Below, in pieces: positions 10,849-22,540 of a DNA stretch of 64,000 nt. Under the pieces are notes generated by a model that made no database searches, was not told the origin of the DNA, and worked only from the letters and a program-made list of their open reading frames with translations. The translations under genes and the position numbers were made by a program. The stretch's first letter is position 1. The number at the start of each line of letters is the position of its first letter. The stretch is from Adenophora triphylla var. japonica (taxonomy: Eukaryota > Streptophyta > Magnoliopsida > Asterales > Campanulaceae), in contig JAFEMH010006969.1 in assembly GCA_022495995.1 (NCBI GenBank), positions 1-64,000 on the forward strand. The letters run 5' to 3'.

Positions 10849-12209
10849 TGTTGGGTTTTACGGGTCCATGCGCAGCGGAATTAAGCATTAAAAACATAAA
10901 ACCCAAGAAGCCCTAGGATCCGTTCTATACAATTAATTTGAATATCAATGAAATAGAATTAAACCAACCTTGAAACGCTTTCCGGTCTTGAGCTATCGAA
11001 CGATTTGATTATGTGATATTGAATCACAAACTTCGTTCTTCAACTTGCTTGAACTCTAGGTCTTGATCGATGAACGAGCGAAGACCCTCTTTTGGTATCC
11101 ACACCTTCGAATGAATCCAAGAACAATTTCTTGTCGATTGCTAGATCTAAACCTTGAAGAATATTGAGAGAATTTGATTGTGAATTTTGCTTTAAAATTT
11201 CGGCTAGGCTTTTAGGTCGACGAAACCCCGTATTTATACTACAAATAGTGTAAATACCTCTTCTAATCAAATTAGGAGAGACAGTACGTCAATACCGCGT
11301 ATTGGCCTATTATGTCGCGCGGTATATCAAGCCATTGGCTTGATATGTCGCGTGACATAAGTAGCCGGTTACGTGTCTCTCAATCATTCTTCCTCCGGTT
11401 CAACCAATTCATTCTAGTTGTGTGTGACCCAATAGGATTACATCATGTTGGCAATGAGATCGATCATATCGAACCTCATAAGACAAGCGGACTCTAGCAA
11501 GCCATTATGTCTACCCAAATGATGCAACGTAAGAGTTCACGTTTCCAACGGTGTACTTCCATTTATCCCTTTTTGTCTCACGATGTTATATTGAACACAA
11601 GTCATGGTCCATGTCGACTTGTTTATTGTTCAATGCTTTCTCGATTCTTGAGTATAATGATAATTCCAATCATATTGGGGTACGGCCATACACTTTCATC
11701 ATTATCACTCATCGAGGGGCCCAAGCATAACATCTCTCTTCCGAGGGACAAACTCCTTCTTGACTTATCATCCTTCCCATCATGAATCCGATCATGCCAA
11801 TGATAGCCTTTATAGATATCGTGTTAAGATATCGTTTGACTAAAATCAAACATGGCTTTTATCATATGTAAGGTTATGATAGTCTCGGAGTCTAGGAAAT
11901 AAATGAAGTAACCGTATGAGATTTAAGTATGACATTTGACCATTACATAAATCTCATGCGGGTCATGTCCAGATCACTTGTTCTCTAACAAGTACCCATA
12001 ATTTCAATGTGCATCTCTTATGCATATAATCATCACATGATTATCCATTGACAATTATACTAATTTATTCTCTTAATAATTAGGGACGAGAGATTATTAT
12101 AAACAAATATACAAAACATATAATAATCAAATAATAAACATCTCATATAATAATAAATAATGTCAACACATAAGTCTATCAATCATAGGCCTAGGGCATA
12201 ACACCAACA
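10849..12209 (-). repeat. 3' LTR of copia-2
   Basis: TGTTGGGTTT...CACCAACA ends. Near-identical to 17694-19055. Contains the palindromes ATATCAAGCCA-T-TGGCTTGATAT (11324-11346) and ATGTCGCGTGACAT (11344-11357), and a TATA box around 11230-11240. Confidence 0.95.
11230..11240 (-). promoter_or_regulatory. Likely TATA box in copia-2 LTR
   Basis: AGTATAAATAC on the minus strand; the same site is at about 18077-18087 in the 5' LTR. The CGCG palindromes lie 75-130 bp upstream. Confidence 0.6.
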
Positions 12210-12225
12210 GTCTCCCACTTGCACT
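12210..12225 (-). other. Polypurine tract of copia-2
   Basis: On the minus strand AAGTGGGAGAC directly precedes the LTR start TGTTGG. Confidence 0.8.
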
Positions 12226-12330
12226 AGGCCCAATCTACCATGTATCGAATACCCATGGACCTAACATGACCATCATGTTTAGCTTGTGAGAGAGCCTTAG
12301 TTAGTGGGTCCGCCACGTTGTCATCGATGT

Positions 12331-12848
12331 CTACTCGCATATCTTAACGTCTTCCCTTTCACATATCTCACGGATAATGTGGAAACGTCGAAGTATGTGT
12401 TTGGATCTCTGGTGTGATCTTGGTTCCTTTGCTTGTGCAATGGCACCATTGTTATCACAAGAAAGTTCAATAGGATCTCCGATGCTTGGAACGACTTCCA
12501 AATCACTAATGAACTTCTTGATCCAAAGCGCTTCCTTAGCCGCATCGGATGCCGCTATGTACTCGGCTTCGGTTGTAGAATCGCCGACGGTACTTTGCTT
12601 GGAACTTTTCCAACTCACAAAGTGCCTCCATTAAGCATAAACAAAAATCCAGATCGCGATCTAAAATCATCTTTGTCGGTTTGGAAGCTAGCATCTGTGT
12701 AGCCTTTGACTACAAGATCTTCTTCCATTCCTCCAAAGACCAAGAATGCATCCTTAGTTCTTCGTAAGTACTTAAGGATATTCTTGATCGCTATCCAATG
12801 TGGTTCACCGGGATCGGATTGGTACCTACTCGTCATGCTCGAGCACAC
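12331..12848 (-). pseudogene. copia RNase H domain (copia-2)
   Basis: Minus-strand frame 12848-12615 carries GYTDASFQTDKDDFRSRSG, the copia RNase H start with its catalytic Asp. The next frame (12618-12331) carries SWKSSKQSTVGDSTTEAEY, AASDAAKEALWIKKF and the terminal HILRRFHIIRE block. Two overlapping frames show a single shift near 12615. It is the C-terminal part of the copia polyprotein and ends near 12331, about 120 bp before the polypurine tract. Confidence 0.9.
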
Positions 12849-13958
12849 GAGACATCGGGTCTAGTACATAACATAGCATACATGATAGACCCAATTGCCG
12901 AAGCATATGGAATACCATTCATTCTCTTTCGCTCATCATTAGTCTTTGGACATTGATTCTTGCTAAGAGATATACCATGCAACATTGGCAAATTCCCTCT
13001 TTTAGAATTTTCCATTTGGAATCTTCTAAGGACTTTGTCAATGTAAGTACTTTGACTTAAACCAATCATCCTCTTGGATCTATCTCTATAGATCTTGATA
13101 CCAAGGATATATGCGGCTTCGCCCATATCTTTCATTGAAAAGCACTTTCCCAACCAAGACTTGACAAGTCTCTAGTGCGGGAACGTCATTTCCAATGAGT
13201 AAGATATCGTCGACATACAACACTAAAAATAGTGCTACGCTCCCACTAATTTTCTTGTATACACAAGGTTCATCTTCGTTCTTGATAAAACCAAACTCTT
13301 TGATTGCTTCATCAAAACGTAGATTCCAACTCCTTGAAGCTTGCTTCAATCCATAAATGGATTTACGCAACTTACACACCTTGTTAGAATTTTCTCGATC
13401 GACAAAACCTTCGGGTTGTATCATGTATACATCCTCAAGTAACTTCCCATTAAGGAAAGCTGTTTTGACATCCATCTTGCCATATCTCATAGTCATAATA
13501 TGCGGCTATGGCAAGTAAAATTCTAATAGACTTAAGCATAGCTACAGCGAAAAGGTTTCATCATAGTCTACGCCATGAATACGCCTATATCCCTTAGCTA
13601 CTAGCCTAGCCTTATAGGTGTGCACCTTCCCATCCATGTCGGTCTTCTTCTTGAAAACCCATTTGCACCCTATGGTTTTTACACCTTCGGGTGGATCAAT
13701 CAAGTTCCAAACTTGATTATCGCCCATGGATTGTAATTCGGACTTCATGGCTTCTTGCCATTTTTCCGAATCCGGAGCGGACATCGCTTCTTGATAGCAA
13801 GTGGGTTCATCATTTTCGATTAACTCCACTTCATCACTTTCCGTAACAAGAAATCCATATCTCTCGGGTTCGGATCGTGATCTACCACTTCGGCGAGGAA
13901 CTTGTGCATCTTGAACCGGTTCCACAACGGTTTGTGAACTTGGTTCGCTTTCTACCAT
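12833..13958 (-). pseudogene. pol: copia reverse transcriptase (copia-2)
   Basis: Frame 13958-13542 carries the pre-RT and fingers region (CYQEAMSAPDSEKWQEAM, KWVFKKKTDMDGKVHTYKAR, GVDYDETF). Frame 13496-13086 carries MDVKTAFLNG, YMIQPEGFV, IYGLKQASRSWN and the catalytic YVDD (near 13205-13220). Frame 13153-12833 carries YILGIKIYRDRSKR and YASAIGSIMYAMLCTRPDV, the copia thumb/connection block. Two frame changes interrupt an otherwise complete domain. All catalytic Asp residues are present. Confidence 0.93.
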
Positions 13959-14207
13959 TGGTTCAATGTTGTTTTCGGGTTCTCGAACTTCTTCGAGATC
14001 TATTTTACTCCCACTCGGTTCCTTTGCGAAGAAACTCCTTTTCTAAGAAAGTACCATTTCGAGCAACAAACACTTTGTTCTCGTTTCGGTTGTAGAAATA
14101 GTATCCTTTGGTTTCCTTAGGATATCCCACAAAAACACATTTATCGATTTAGGTGCTAGCTTGTCGAGAAGTTAACTTCTTGACATATGCATCACAACCC
14201 CAAATCT

Positions 14208-15231
14208 TCATGAAGGACAAACTAGGTTTTCTTCCATGCCACATCTCATATGGGGTCTTTTGAACCGATTTGGTAGGAACTCGTTTATAGTGAAAGCAAA
14301 GCAGCTTTCTAGTGCATGTCCCCAAAAGGATAAAGGAAGCTCAACTTGACTCATCATAGAACGAACCATGTCCAACAAAGTTCTATTCCTCCTTTCGTAC
14401 ACACCATTCCATTGTGGTGTTCCGGGTGGAGAGAGTTCGAAACGATTCCACAACTCTTAAGATGATTTGTCAAATTCTTGGCTCAAATATTCACCACCTC
14501 GATCGGATCGAAGTACCTTAATAGTTTTGCCAAGTTGATTTTGCACCTCATTTTGAAATATTCGAAATATCTCAAACGATTCACTCTTATGTTTCATTAG
14601 ATAAACATATCCAAATCTACTATAATCATCAGTGAATGTTATGAAGTACCGAAATCCTCCCCTAGCATCGCTACTCATAGGCCCACATACATCGGTATGT
14701 ATGAGTCCTAATAAGTCGCCCGCCCTTTCACCGGTTTTGGTAAATGGGTCCTTGGTCATCTTGCCAAGTAAACAAGATTCGCATGTCTCATATGATTCAT
14801 AATCATGTGAGTCCAAAAATCCATCTTTGTGGAGTTTAGAAATGCGTTTCTCGTTTATATGGCCAAGACGAAAATGCCATAAGTAAGTGTGGTTTACATC
14901 ATTGGGTTTAGATTTCTTGTTAATGTTATAGATATCATTATCACGATTTTCAATATCAAGAACATAAAGGCCATTGAATGAAACAAAGAAGACAATAATG
15001 CATATCACTCTTGTAAATAGAAAATTTCTTATCACATATAAGAAAATTAAAACCTTCATTATCCAAACATGAAATCGAAATAATATTCCTACTTAAAGCT
15101 GGAACGTAATAACAATTGTTCAAAACAAGTATTAGTCCACTAGGTAAAGTAACTTCATAAGTTCCTACGGCTAATGCAGCAACTCTTGCTCCATTCCCCA
15201 CACGTAGGTCCACTTCACCTTCCTTAAGCAT
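14208..15231 (-). pseudogene. copia integrase (copia-2)
   Basis: Joins element DNA to the chromosome. Frame 15059-14457 contains the HHCC zinc domain (LWHFRLGHINEKRISKLH...CESCLLGK) and the core with HTDVCGPM, TFTDDYSRFGYVYL and LRSDRGGEYLS, covering the first two catalytic Asp. Frame 14453-14208 carries SPPGTPQWNGVYERRNRTLL with the catalytic Glu. A TAA and frame change near 14457 separate the second Asp from the Glu. Upstream frame 15231-14956 covers the protease-integrase linker. Confidence 0.93.
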
Positions 15232-15409
15232 CCTTCTCGTTTCTTAGACCCCGCACATTTAAACAAATGTGAGTTCCACATCCGGTATCCAATACCCAAG
15301 AACTAGAAGTAGATAGGAATATATCTATAACAAAGATACCGAAGTTGAAGCAACTCCTTTGCTCTTCTTCAAGGTTTTTCCCTTGTATTTTGCGCAATTT
15401 CTCCTCCAA
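15224..15409 (-). pseudogene. copia aspartic protease fragment (copia-2)
   Basis: The 61-codon frame has SSWVLDTGCGTHIC, the copia protease active-site motif (D-T-G followed by C-x-H-I-C). The protease continues into the next frame (15231-14956) with VRNGARVAALAVGTYEV-like text. It would cut the Gag-Pol polyprotein. Frame changes at both ends. Confidence 0.85.
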
Positions 15410-16203
15410 TGTCCAATCTCATTGCAATGGAAGCAGATTGCGTCCTCTTGGGACTTAGGCTTAGCCTCTTTAGGCTTGGAGGCCTCTTTGGGCTTGGCAA
15501 CCTTTGCCTTAGGATTAGCAACCTTTGCTTTTCCTTTACCCTTGAACCCTTTCCCCTTGTTAACCATTAGCACTTGATCGGTCTTCTTTTCGACAATACT
15601 GGTTTCCGCAGTAGTCAACATTTGAACTAACTCGGAAAGGTTTCTATTCATTCCACCCATGTTATAGTGCATTATGAAATGACTAAAACTTTTAGGTAAT
15701 GAATTCAGTATTATGTCGGTAGCCAACTCTTGGCTAATTGGAAAACCGAGCCTTTCAAGATGCTCAATGTGGCCCTTTAGCTTGAGAGCATGGGGACCAA
15801 CAAACTCTTGTCCTTCACTCATCTTGCATGAGGTCAAGGATGCAACCGTGTTGTACCTTTCTTGCCTAGCTTGAATTTGGAACATTTCCATCGCCCGATT
15901 GTTTAAGTCGATCGTCCCCAAGTGCTCAAGATTCTTCAAGACTCTTGCACATGGCGGAGAGCATAAGGCAACTAACATCTATAGAGTCACGCTTGTGCTT
16001 CGTATATTGTTCCCTTATTGCCCTAGCAAAGATTGGCACAGGTTCGTGTGGAATAGGTTCAATGAGAACGCATACGCTTTCTCCTCTTGTTTGAGAACAA
16101 TTCTCAAACTACGGATCCAATCCATATAGTTTGTACCATTCTTTTCCAACTTTTCCTTCTCAAGGACAGATCGCAGTGAAAAGTGATTATTGTTTGATGC
16201 CAT
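15325..16203 (-). pseudogene. gag: copia gag (copia-2)
   Basis: The ATG at 16203 gives MASNNNHFSLRSVLEKEKLE, followed by YMDWIRSLRIVLKQEEKAY, a standard copia Gag N-terminus. After a shift near 16010, frame 15978-15325 continues with GHIEHLERLGFPISQELATD, LPKSFSHFIMHYNMGGMN, and a Lys/Ala/Pro-rich basic repeat. A perfect zinc knuckle CFHCNEIGHWRRNC (CX2CX4HX4C) lies near 15385-15425. Apart from the early frameshift the gene is nearly intact. Confidence 0.92.
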
Positions 16204-17680
16204 TTATTCTACAAAAAGATATACATAAAATATGAACACATATAAGTAAACATATCATATGAGAAGTATAGTGCATTTAAATAAATGCTCCCACTAAATT
16301 ATACACCTTCAAATGCAAATAAGCATAATATACATTTAATGGGCTAAGATCCAACTTTAATTCAATTTCAAGTTTGCTATGGCAAACCGCTCAAAATTAA
16401 ATTAATTAGGTAGAAAACATCAATCATATCACATATATGACTCTTAGATCTTTTATGAGATCAATTCAAGACATCATATGTCTAGGCATATTTTAATCTC
16501 ATCTTATGCCTTGGGTCCAAAACCATTTTGATAACCCAATTAAGTTCATTCACTTTAAAACGTATAGAACCACCATTTCCTCATCTTGCTCGCATTCGAA
16601 TAGAATCAAAGCACCTTGCTATGGCAAGCCCACCCAAAACTATCCGAATGGTCTCAAGTGTTTTTAATCATGAATTGGCATAAAGAACTTAAAAGTTAAA
16701 TGAAGGTTCTTTAAAGGCAGATTATAAGCACATCGTAAAGATAGTCAAAATCATGCACCGGGTAAGTTCCCGTGAAGATAGGTGAGCCGCAAGGACTTCT
16801 TAAGTACCAACTCTTCCTTAGACAACTCTCCTAGACATGCATAATTAGAAATCAACTCGATTAGGCAACATAATCCTTACCTTTTTATAAACAATCAGCT
16901 TCCTTTTAAATTTCGCGTATTTATGACTTGTTTCCATAAACAATCATAAGATCCAAAATTTACAATGTCTAAATCTAAACATATTAGGAAACTAAATATC
17001 ATGTTTCAACTAAACATCTAATTTAATAATTCTTAACAATTAAGAACAAATAATTCATGCATCGCAACAATTAATAAAACACATTTAAATTAATTAAGCA
17101 TGCATAAACAATGAATCAATCTAGCATGGACTTATAAACTCAATTTTATAACATCCAGCTTTTCATACACATTGCAATAATTATTAAAATCATATTTTAA
17201 TCAATTAATCATGTATATCAATGAATCAATCTATCGCGGACTTATAAACTCAATTTTATAACATCCAGATTTTCATATTAACATATCGATTGTAAACACA
17301 ATCATAGAATAGCGTAAAATTTGAACAAACAGATTTCGCTCAAGCTTTTGGCTTGTTATGTCGCGTGACAACATCGCCCATAGGCTTAATATGTCGCGCG
17401 ACCTAACATGCCGCTTAACTCAATTCCACATGGCTCGATATGTCGCACGACATAGGCAAATGTGTTACAGGATTTCCGCATTCGAACCAATACAGACATG
17501 TACCAATTAAATCACATAAAATGCCTTTTTACGTATTTAATTCAAGATAAATTGAAAACGATTTTCACATTGTTTCACATAAACAATTAAAATTCTATCA
17601 CATACAAAACATGCAATAAGCATATAAACAATTTATATCTTAAACCTAGCATGTTAATTCAAACTTAATCATACGAACGG
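16204..17680 (-). other. Long untranslated leader of copia-2
   Basis: About 1.5 kb of AT-rich DNA between the gag start and primer site. It contains an imperfect ~109-bp tandem duplication (about 17110-17280; shared acttataaactcaattttat). Three more copies of the ATGTCGCG palindrome lie at 17358-17370, 17391-17402 and 17440-17453. No ORF of interest. Confidence 0.75.
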
Positions 17681-17692
17681 GGCTCGATACCA
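17681..17692 (-). other. Primer binding site of copia-2, tRNA-Met type
   Basis: Plus-strand GGCTCGATACCA is the reverse complement of a tRNA-Met site, with CTG contracted to CG relative to GGCTCTGATACCA. Confidence 0.8.
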
Positions 17693-17693
17693 C

Positions 17694-19055
17694 CGTTGGG
17701 TTTTACGGGTCCATGCGCGGCTGAATTAAGCATTAAAAACATAAAACCCAAGAAGCCCTAGGATCCGTTCTATACAATTAATTTGAATATCAATGAAATA
17801 GAATTAAACCAACCTTGAAACGCTTTCCGGTCTTGAGCTATCGAACGATTTGATTATGTGATATTGAATCACAAACTTCGTTCTTCAACTTGCTTGAACT
17901 CTAGGTCTTGATCGATGAACGAGCGAAGACCCTCTCTTTTGGTATCCACACCTTCGAATGAATCCAAGAACAATTTCTTGTCGATTGCTAGATCTAAACC
18001 TTGAAGAATATTGAGAGAATTTGATTGTGAATTTTGCTTTAAAATTTCGGCTAGGCTTTTAGGTCTGACAAACCCCGTATTTATACTACAAATAGTGTAA
18101 ATACCTCTTCTAATCAAATTAGGAGAGACAGTCGTCAATACCACGTATTGGCCTATTATGTCGCGCGGTATATCAAGCCATTGGCTTGATATGTCGCGTG
18201 ACATAAGTAGCCGCTTCGTGTCTCTCAATCATTCTTCCTCCTAGCTTCAACCAATTCATTCTAGTTGTGTGTGACCTAATAGGATTACATCATGTTGGCA
18301 ATGAGATCGATCATATCGAACCTCATAAGACATAAGCGGACTCTAGCAAGCCATTATGTCTACCCAAATGATGCAACGTAAGAGTTCACGTTTCCAATCT
18401 CGTACTTCCATTTATCCCTTTTTGTCTCACGATGTTATATTGAACACAAGTCATGGTCCATGTCGACTTGTTTATTGTTCAATGCTTTCTCGATTCTTGA
18501 GTATAATGATAATTCCAATCATATTGGGGTACGGCCATACACTTTCATCATTATCACTCATCGAGGGGCCCAAGCATAACATCTCTCTTCCGAGGGACAA
18601 ACTCCTTCTTGACTTATCATCCTTCCCATCATGAATCCGATCATGCCAATGATAGCCTTTATAGATATCGTGTTAAGATATCGTTTGACTAAAATCAAAC
18701 ATGGCTTTTATCATATGTAAGGTTATGATAGTCTCAGGTCTAGGAAATAAATGAAGTAACCGTATGAGATTTAAGTATGACATTTGACCATTACATAAAT
18801 CTCATGCGGGTCATGTCCAGTCACTTGTTCTCTAACAAGTACCCATAATTTCAATGTGCATCTCTTATGCATATAATCATCACATGATTATCCATTGACA
18901 ATTATACTAATTTATTCTCTTAATAATTAGGGACAGAGATTATTATAAACAAATATACAAAACATATAATAATCAAATAATAAACATCTCATATAATAAT
19001 AAATAATGTCAACACATAAGTCTATCAATCATAGGCCTAGGGCATAACACCAACA
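17694..19055 (-). repeat. 5' LTR of copia-2
   Basis: Pairs with 10849-12209. The inner end reads CGTTGGG where the other LTR has TGTTGGG, so the terminal TG has changed or been miscalled. The outer end ...CACCAACA is followed by the target duplication. Confidence 0.95.
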
Positions 19056-19060
19056 GAAAG
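19056..19060. repeat. Target site duplication GAAAG (right)
   Basis: Matches 10844-10848 and directly follows the CA end of the copia-2 LTR. Confidence 0.93.
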
Positions 19061-19362
19061 GACTGCAAAGGGGTAGTCCTTGGCAAGGGATCATATGTGG
19101 ATGGAGGAGGGCATTGGTTATAGGATAGAGGAGCTGAAATTGCTGCATCTGGAGTTTCATCTTCTACCAGGGAACCATTGGCTTCGACCACTATCTGAAC
19201 CCTATGGCTACGGAGCGCATCAATGATCATGGCTTGATGTTCCTCATGGACCTTATGACTCTTTTCCAGGGCTAAGGCTAGCTTTTCTTCCCTAGTCATC
19301 TGGTTACCCAAACCACTGCTGTTCTCTGTCAAATCGGCCATTCTGACTCTCTGAACTGACAA
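19061..19362 (-). pseudogene. gag: Tat-lineage gag N-terminus (element A)
   Basis: Minus-strand frame starting at 19362, or more likely at the internal Met near 19341 (MADLTENSSGLGNQMTREEK). It has a charged helical start (LALALEKSHKVHEEHQAMII) and DALRSHRVQIVVEANGSLVE, which matches the same place in Tat B gag (EAIKSHGAAAGLNPDGTFTV near 36780). It is cut at 19060 by the copia-2 insertion and resumes at 10843. The matching N-termini make A and B members of related Tat families. Confidence 0.75.
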
Positions 19363-20221
19363 AACTGAGGATTCTGGCTAACTGTCTGATAATTTTGCGC
19401 TAACAAGTCGCTGACCCGGTATTCTCGTCTACTTCTTTCTTGCTGCGGGAAAGGGATAGGCAAGGTTTAGACTAGGAGGTAGGTGAGGTTTAGACCCGGA
19501 GGTAGGTGTTTGGGCTGAAGGCTCAAGTAACATGCACTTATCGCTTAACTTTTGCTTAAAACACATTTTCTCCTAATCCTAATTGATTGAAAAAGATGAG
19601 ACCTTGAAAAGCCAAGATCGAAAATCGGAGATCGGACCGAAAAGGTCTCGATTAGGGATTTGACCATGAAAGGTCGAGACAGGGAAATTGGAAATCGGAC
19701 CGAAGAGGTCTCAATTAGGGATTTGACCATGAAAGGTCGAGACAGGGAAATCGGAAATCGGACCGAGGAGGTCTCGATTAGGGATTTGAGAGACAGGACC
19801 ATGCAATTATGATTACATTAATTGTTCAAGTTTACTTAAAACAATGTCTTTTATTTATTTCTATTTGGTTGGAAAAGGGGGTTTTCCCTTCTTTTTCGCA
19901 ACTACTCTAGATCCTGGATCAGTGGGTTCCGTCACTACGTCTATAAGCCCCTCGTATTCCACCTGTATTTCGACCTCCCAGGTGGTGGACCTGGGCGAGG
20001 GTCCTATAGGGCACGCGGATCCCACCGACCGAGAGTAAAGAACGCTCCTAACGGGTCTAGCGGGTCATAGGAACTTTCAACGCACGAGCGATGCGGATTA
20101 TGGTCAAGGCAATACCGGGAAAGTCTCGTCTTTCAGCCTTGATAGAATTTAGGCAGAATTTCGCTTGCGCGATTGACGTTTTGACTTTTCGGTAATGTCC
20201 GAGAAGATAATAGGCATGGTG
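19363..20221 (-). other. Tat A untranslated leader
   Basis: 19855-20035 matches 37130-37310 of Tat B (cactacgtctataagcccct, gagggtcctatagggca), so this is the leader between gag and primer site. Similarity reaches aataggcatgg and then the LTR at 20222 follows directly. About 0.9 kb present in Tat B, including the primer site, is absent. No gene. Confidence 0.7.
19583..19795 (-). repeat. Three ~63-bp tandem repeats in Tat A leader
   Basis: Each unit contains agggatttgaccatgaaagg, a gagacaggg block and atcggaccgaagaggtctc. The last unit is partial. Confidence 0.8.
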
Positions 20222-20363
20222 TGATGAATGTGTATCCGAAAATTTTCCCATTTTTTTGTTTGAAAAAATCAACGAAAACGGAGTCGCCACGCCATTTTAA
20301 TTTTGAGGGCCAAAACTTTGAAAAAAGCCCGAGATCATAGATTTAGGTTCGGAGGTCATGTTA

Positions 20364-20412
20364 CGCGTCGGGAAGGACGTTAGTGTGCACCCGACGCGCC
20401 TCGTAAAACGAG
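20364..20412 (-). other. Conserved double hairpin in Tat B LTR1
   Basis: CGCGTCGGG (20364-20372) pairs with CCCGACGCG (20390-20398). An adjacent small stem CTCGTAAAACGAG spans 20400-20412. The same structure sits at 38535-38583 and, with compensating base changes, at 60964-61025 in Tat C. Confidence 0.7.
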
Positions 20413-20431
20413 TCTTCCAAGCTGAAAATCA

Positions 20432-20433
<2 letters not shown>

Positions 20434-20463
<30 letters not shown>
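20434..20463. repeat. (TG)n microsatellite in LTR1
   Basis: A perfect TG run. The matching place in LTR2 (about 38605-38628) is interrupted by GC dinucleotides. Tat C has a (CA)n at the same LTR position (about 60912-60931). Confidence 0.9.
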
Positions 20464-20465
<2 letters not shown>

Positions 20466-21627
20466 GGCCAAAATAAGTTGAAACTCAGAAAAGTAAAAAT
20501 TGGGATATCTTTTTAAGACTTTAAACTGATCCCATGATTTTTTTGGAAGATTTTTGGATTGAGATTTGGTACTCAAAAGACCTTTTGAAGTTGAGAGCCA
20601 TTTCTGCCAGAATGAAAAAGGCAGTGGACCTTTGATTTTGAAATGGATTCAAGGGTCTTAAAACTTCATAATCTGGATAAACTCAGAGAATGAAAGTTGT
20701 TCTAGACACCTTAAATAAAGCTTGTGCGAAGGAATTTTCCATTTTGGAGAAGATTTGAGGGGTCAAAACCTTCTGGAAACCTCAGATATGAGATCTGGAT
20801 TCCCAGAAGCTGATGAACTAGCCTCTGAAAGAAAATTTGAAAAGAGGAGTTTTACTCACCCAAAAAATAAAGTAAAAATATGTCTGGAAAGCTCTGGATG
20901 TTGGCTACAAAAAGTGTTTTGTAATCAACACCAAATTCCAAGTTCATCTGTGTCCAAAAATTAAGACCATGGACTGAGGTCTGAGAAAATTGCTACTGGA
21001 CAGCAACTTCTCAAGAAAGAAAATATGATTTTAAGGGGGGTTTTGCATCCATGCTTGTCCCCATTTCCCTAGGTTTTGGTTAGTGATCACTAGACATTTT
21101 AGTGGTGAATCAACTATACCAAACCATCCTTGGGGTACATTAGGACTAAGCATTTCATTTGCTTGGGAAGGGGATTTTTATCCTTTGAAAATGAGATTTT
21201 ATGCTTGAAAATGGTTTTTAGGGTTTTGAAAATGAGTTTTCTTTGCAAGAAAGTAAGAAAACTTGAAAATAATTTTGATCTTTGTAGAAGATCATCCATG
21301 GAGATGGTCTTCCATGGTGATCTTCTTAGATCTAGAGCAAGAAGATGAAAGAACTACATTTTGTAGTTTGAAGATGCATGCATGGATGAGATTTAGGGTT
21401 AGGAAGAGGAGGGTTTACCAATCTTCCTTGTGTTCTTGAGTGTTTGGCTTGAGTGTATGAGTGTTTAGGGCTTTAATATGAGAGTGAGTGGATGAGTATG
21501 AGTTGGGAAAGATTGAGAGAAAATGGTGACAATTCAAGTGAATTCTCACCGTTTTCTCTCTATATTTCGCCAGAGGTTCGGTGCAAAATGTGTTGTTCCT
21601 CCTTATTTTTGTGACTCGGAGGGCTCA

Positions 21628-21636
21628 ATTTATAGC
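21628..21636 (-). promoter_or_regulatory. Likely TATA box, Tat B LTR1
   Basis: Minus-strand CTATAAATT just before gagccctc; conserved in LTR2 at about 39789-39798. Confidence 0.6.
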
Positions 21637-21657
21637 CCTCCCGAAAATGCAAACTCA

Positions 21658-21667
21658 TCCGCGCGGA
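21658..21667. promoter_or_regulatory. Palindrome TCCGCGCGGA in Tat B LTR1 promoter
   Basis: Perfect 10-bp palindrome 22 bp upstream (minus-strand sense) of the TATA box. It is unchanged at 39820-39829 although the surrounding ~150 bp differ between the two LTRs. The same 10-mer recurs upstream of both plus-strand ORFs of the element. Confidence 0.65.
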
Positions 21668-21963
21668 CAAGTCCCCTCGGCGTGCACTCGTTCATTAAAT
21701 GCACCCAGCTTTGGACAAGGGGAATATTTCTTTTCAAAATTCAAATTGACCAAATGATTATGTTTCTAGCATTTCTATTTGTGGTTTTATTCCTTTTGTT
21801 TTTCTTTTTTGAGATTCTTTTTAAGGTTTAACCTTAAATAACAATGCCCATTTTACCCTCACTTTGTTAGAAAAGTTAGGATTGTTAGGAATTGTTAGAA
21901 ATGTTATGACTTTCGTTAATTTTCTAACGAAAATTCTAACAAGCTCAAATTGGAGCAATTACA

Positions 21964-21985
21964 AGTAGCCCCTCGGCGACGGCGC
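21964..21985 (-). other. Polypurine tract of Tat B
   Basis: Minus-strand cgccgaggggctact directly precedes the LTR start TGTAATTG. Tat C has the similar gtcgaggggcttc at its 3' LTR. Confidence 0.65.
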
Positions 21986-22071
21986 TTTCGAAGGAAGCGG
22001 GGTCGTCGATAAGAGTAAGGCTCCATATTTGGCGGGATGATCGAGTGATCGGGTGGTCGAACCTAGCGATA

Positions 22072-22114
22072 GGCTACCTACGTATCCCGAATGGGAATCA
22101 AGCCGCCGTAGTTC
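22072..22114 (-). other. Tat hairpin module, pre-polypurine copy 1
   Basis: Minus-strand GAACTACG...CGTAGG with inner ATTCCC/GGGAT pairing. One of three copies in Tat B (others at 22541-22583 and 30028-30067). Confidence 0.65.
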
Positions 22115-22296
22115 GGGTCTTGACCCCGGAGATGATGGCGTTTTAGGTGCCTCGAACCCGATGAGCGAGTTCTCCTGGCCGGAAAGAAACTCTTGGGGAT
22201 AAGAGATGACCATTTTCGGGTCTCGATGGCTATCCGCTTCCGTCGGGGATAGGAATGACCATTTTCGGTCTCTCTTGAGATGATTGCGATTTATCG

Positions 22297-22452
22297 CTTT
22301 CCTAGTGATAGCGTCTTAGGTGCCTCAAACCTCGAGATGGCGTTTTTAGGTGCCTCGAACCTTGATGATGGCGTTTTAGGTGCCTCGAACCTTGATGATG
22401 GCGTTTAGGTGCCTCGAACCTTGATGATGATGGCTTTTTAGGCGCCTCGGAC
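22297..22452 (-). repeat. ~30-bp tandem repeats, about five copies
   Basis: Repeated core aggtgcctcgaaccttgatg with gatggcgtttt between copies. Lies in the 3' non-coding part of Tat B. Confidence 0.8.
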
Positions 22453-22540
22453 CTTAATTAGAAATGGCCTTTCGGTGGACTTTGTCTCCGCCGAAGGATA
22501 GGGTGACCGCTTTGGTCGAGGGGCCGGACCTAATGATAGG

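Larger units (their letters stand above)
10849..19055 (-). mobile_element. Complete Ty1/copia retrotransposon, inserted in Tat A gag
   Basis: Two LTRs of about 1361 bp (10849-12209 and 17694-19055) flank 5.5 kb that codes on the minus strand for gag, protease, integrase, RT and RNase H in copia order. A perfect GAAAG duplication proves a single insertion, and joining the flanks restores one Tat gag. The LTRs differ at few places, mostly at CAG/CTG-like sites, so the insertion is young. The gene order is complete, but each long frame is interrupted. The leader between LTR and gag is long (1.5 kb). Lineage within copia not resolved. Confidence 0.95.
20222..21963 (-). repeat. LTR1 of Tat B (3' LTR by position)
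   Basis: On the minus strand TGTAATTGCTCC...ATTCATCA. Nearly the whole length matches 38392-40127, but 21640-21770 is strongly diverged. The polypurine-like tract lies on its right, as expected for a 3' LTR of a minus-strand element. It also occupies the 5' LTR position of element A. Confidence 0.88.
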
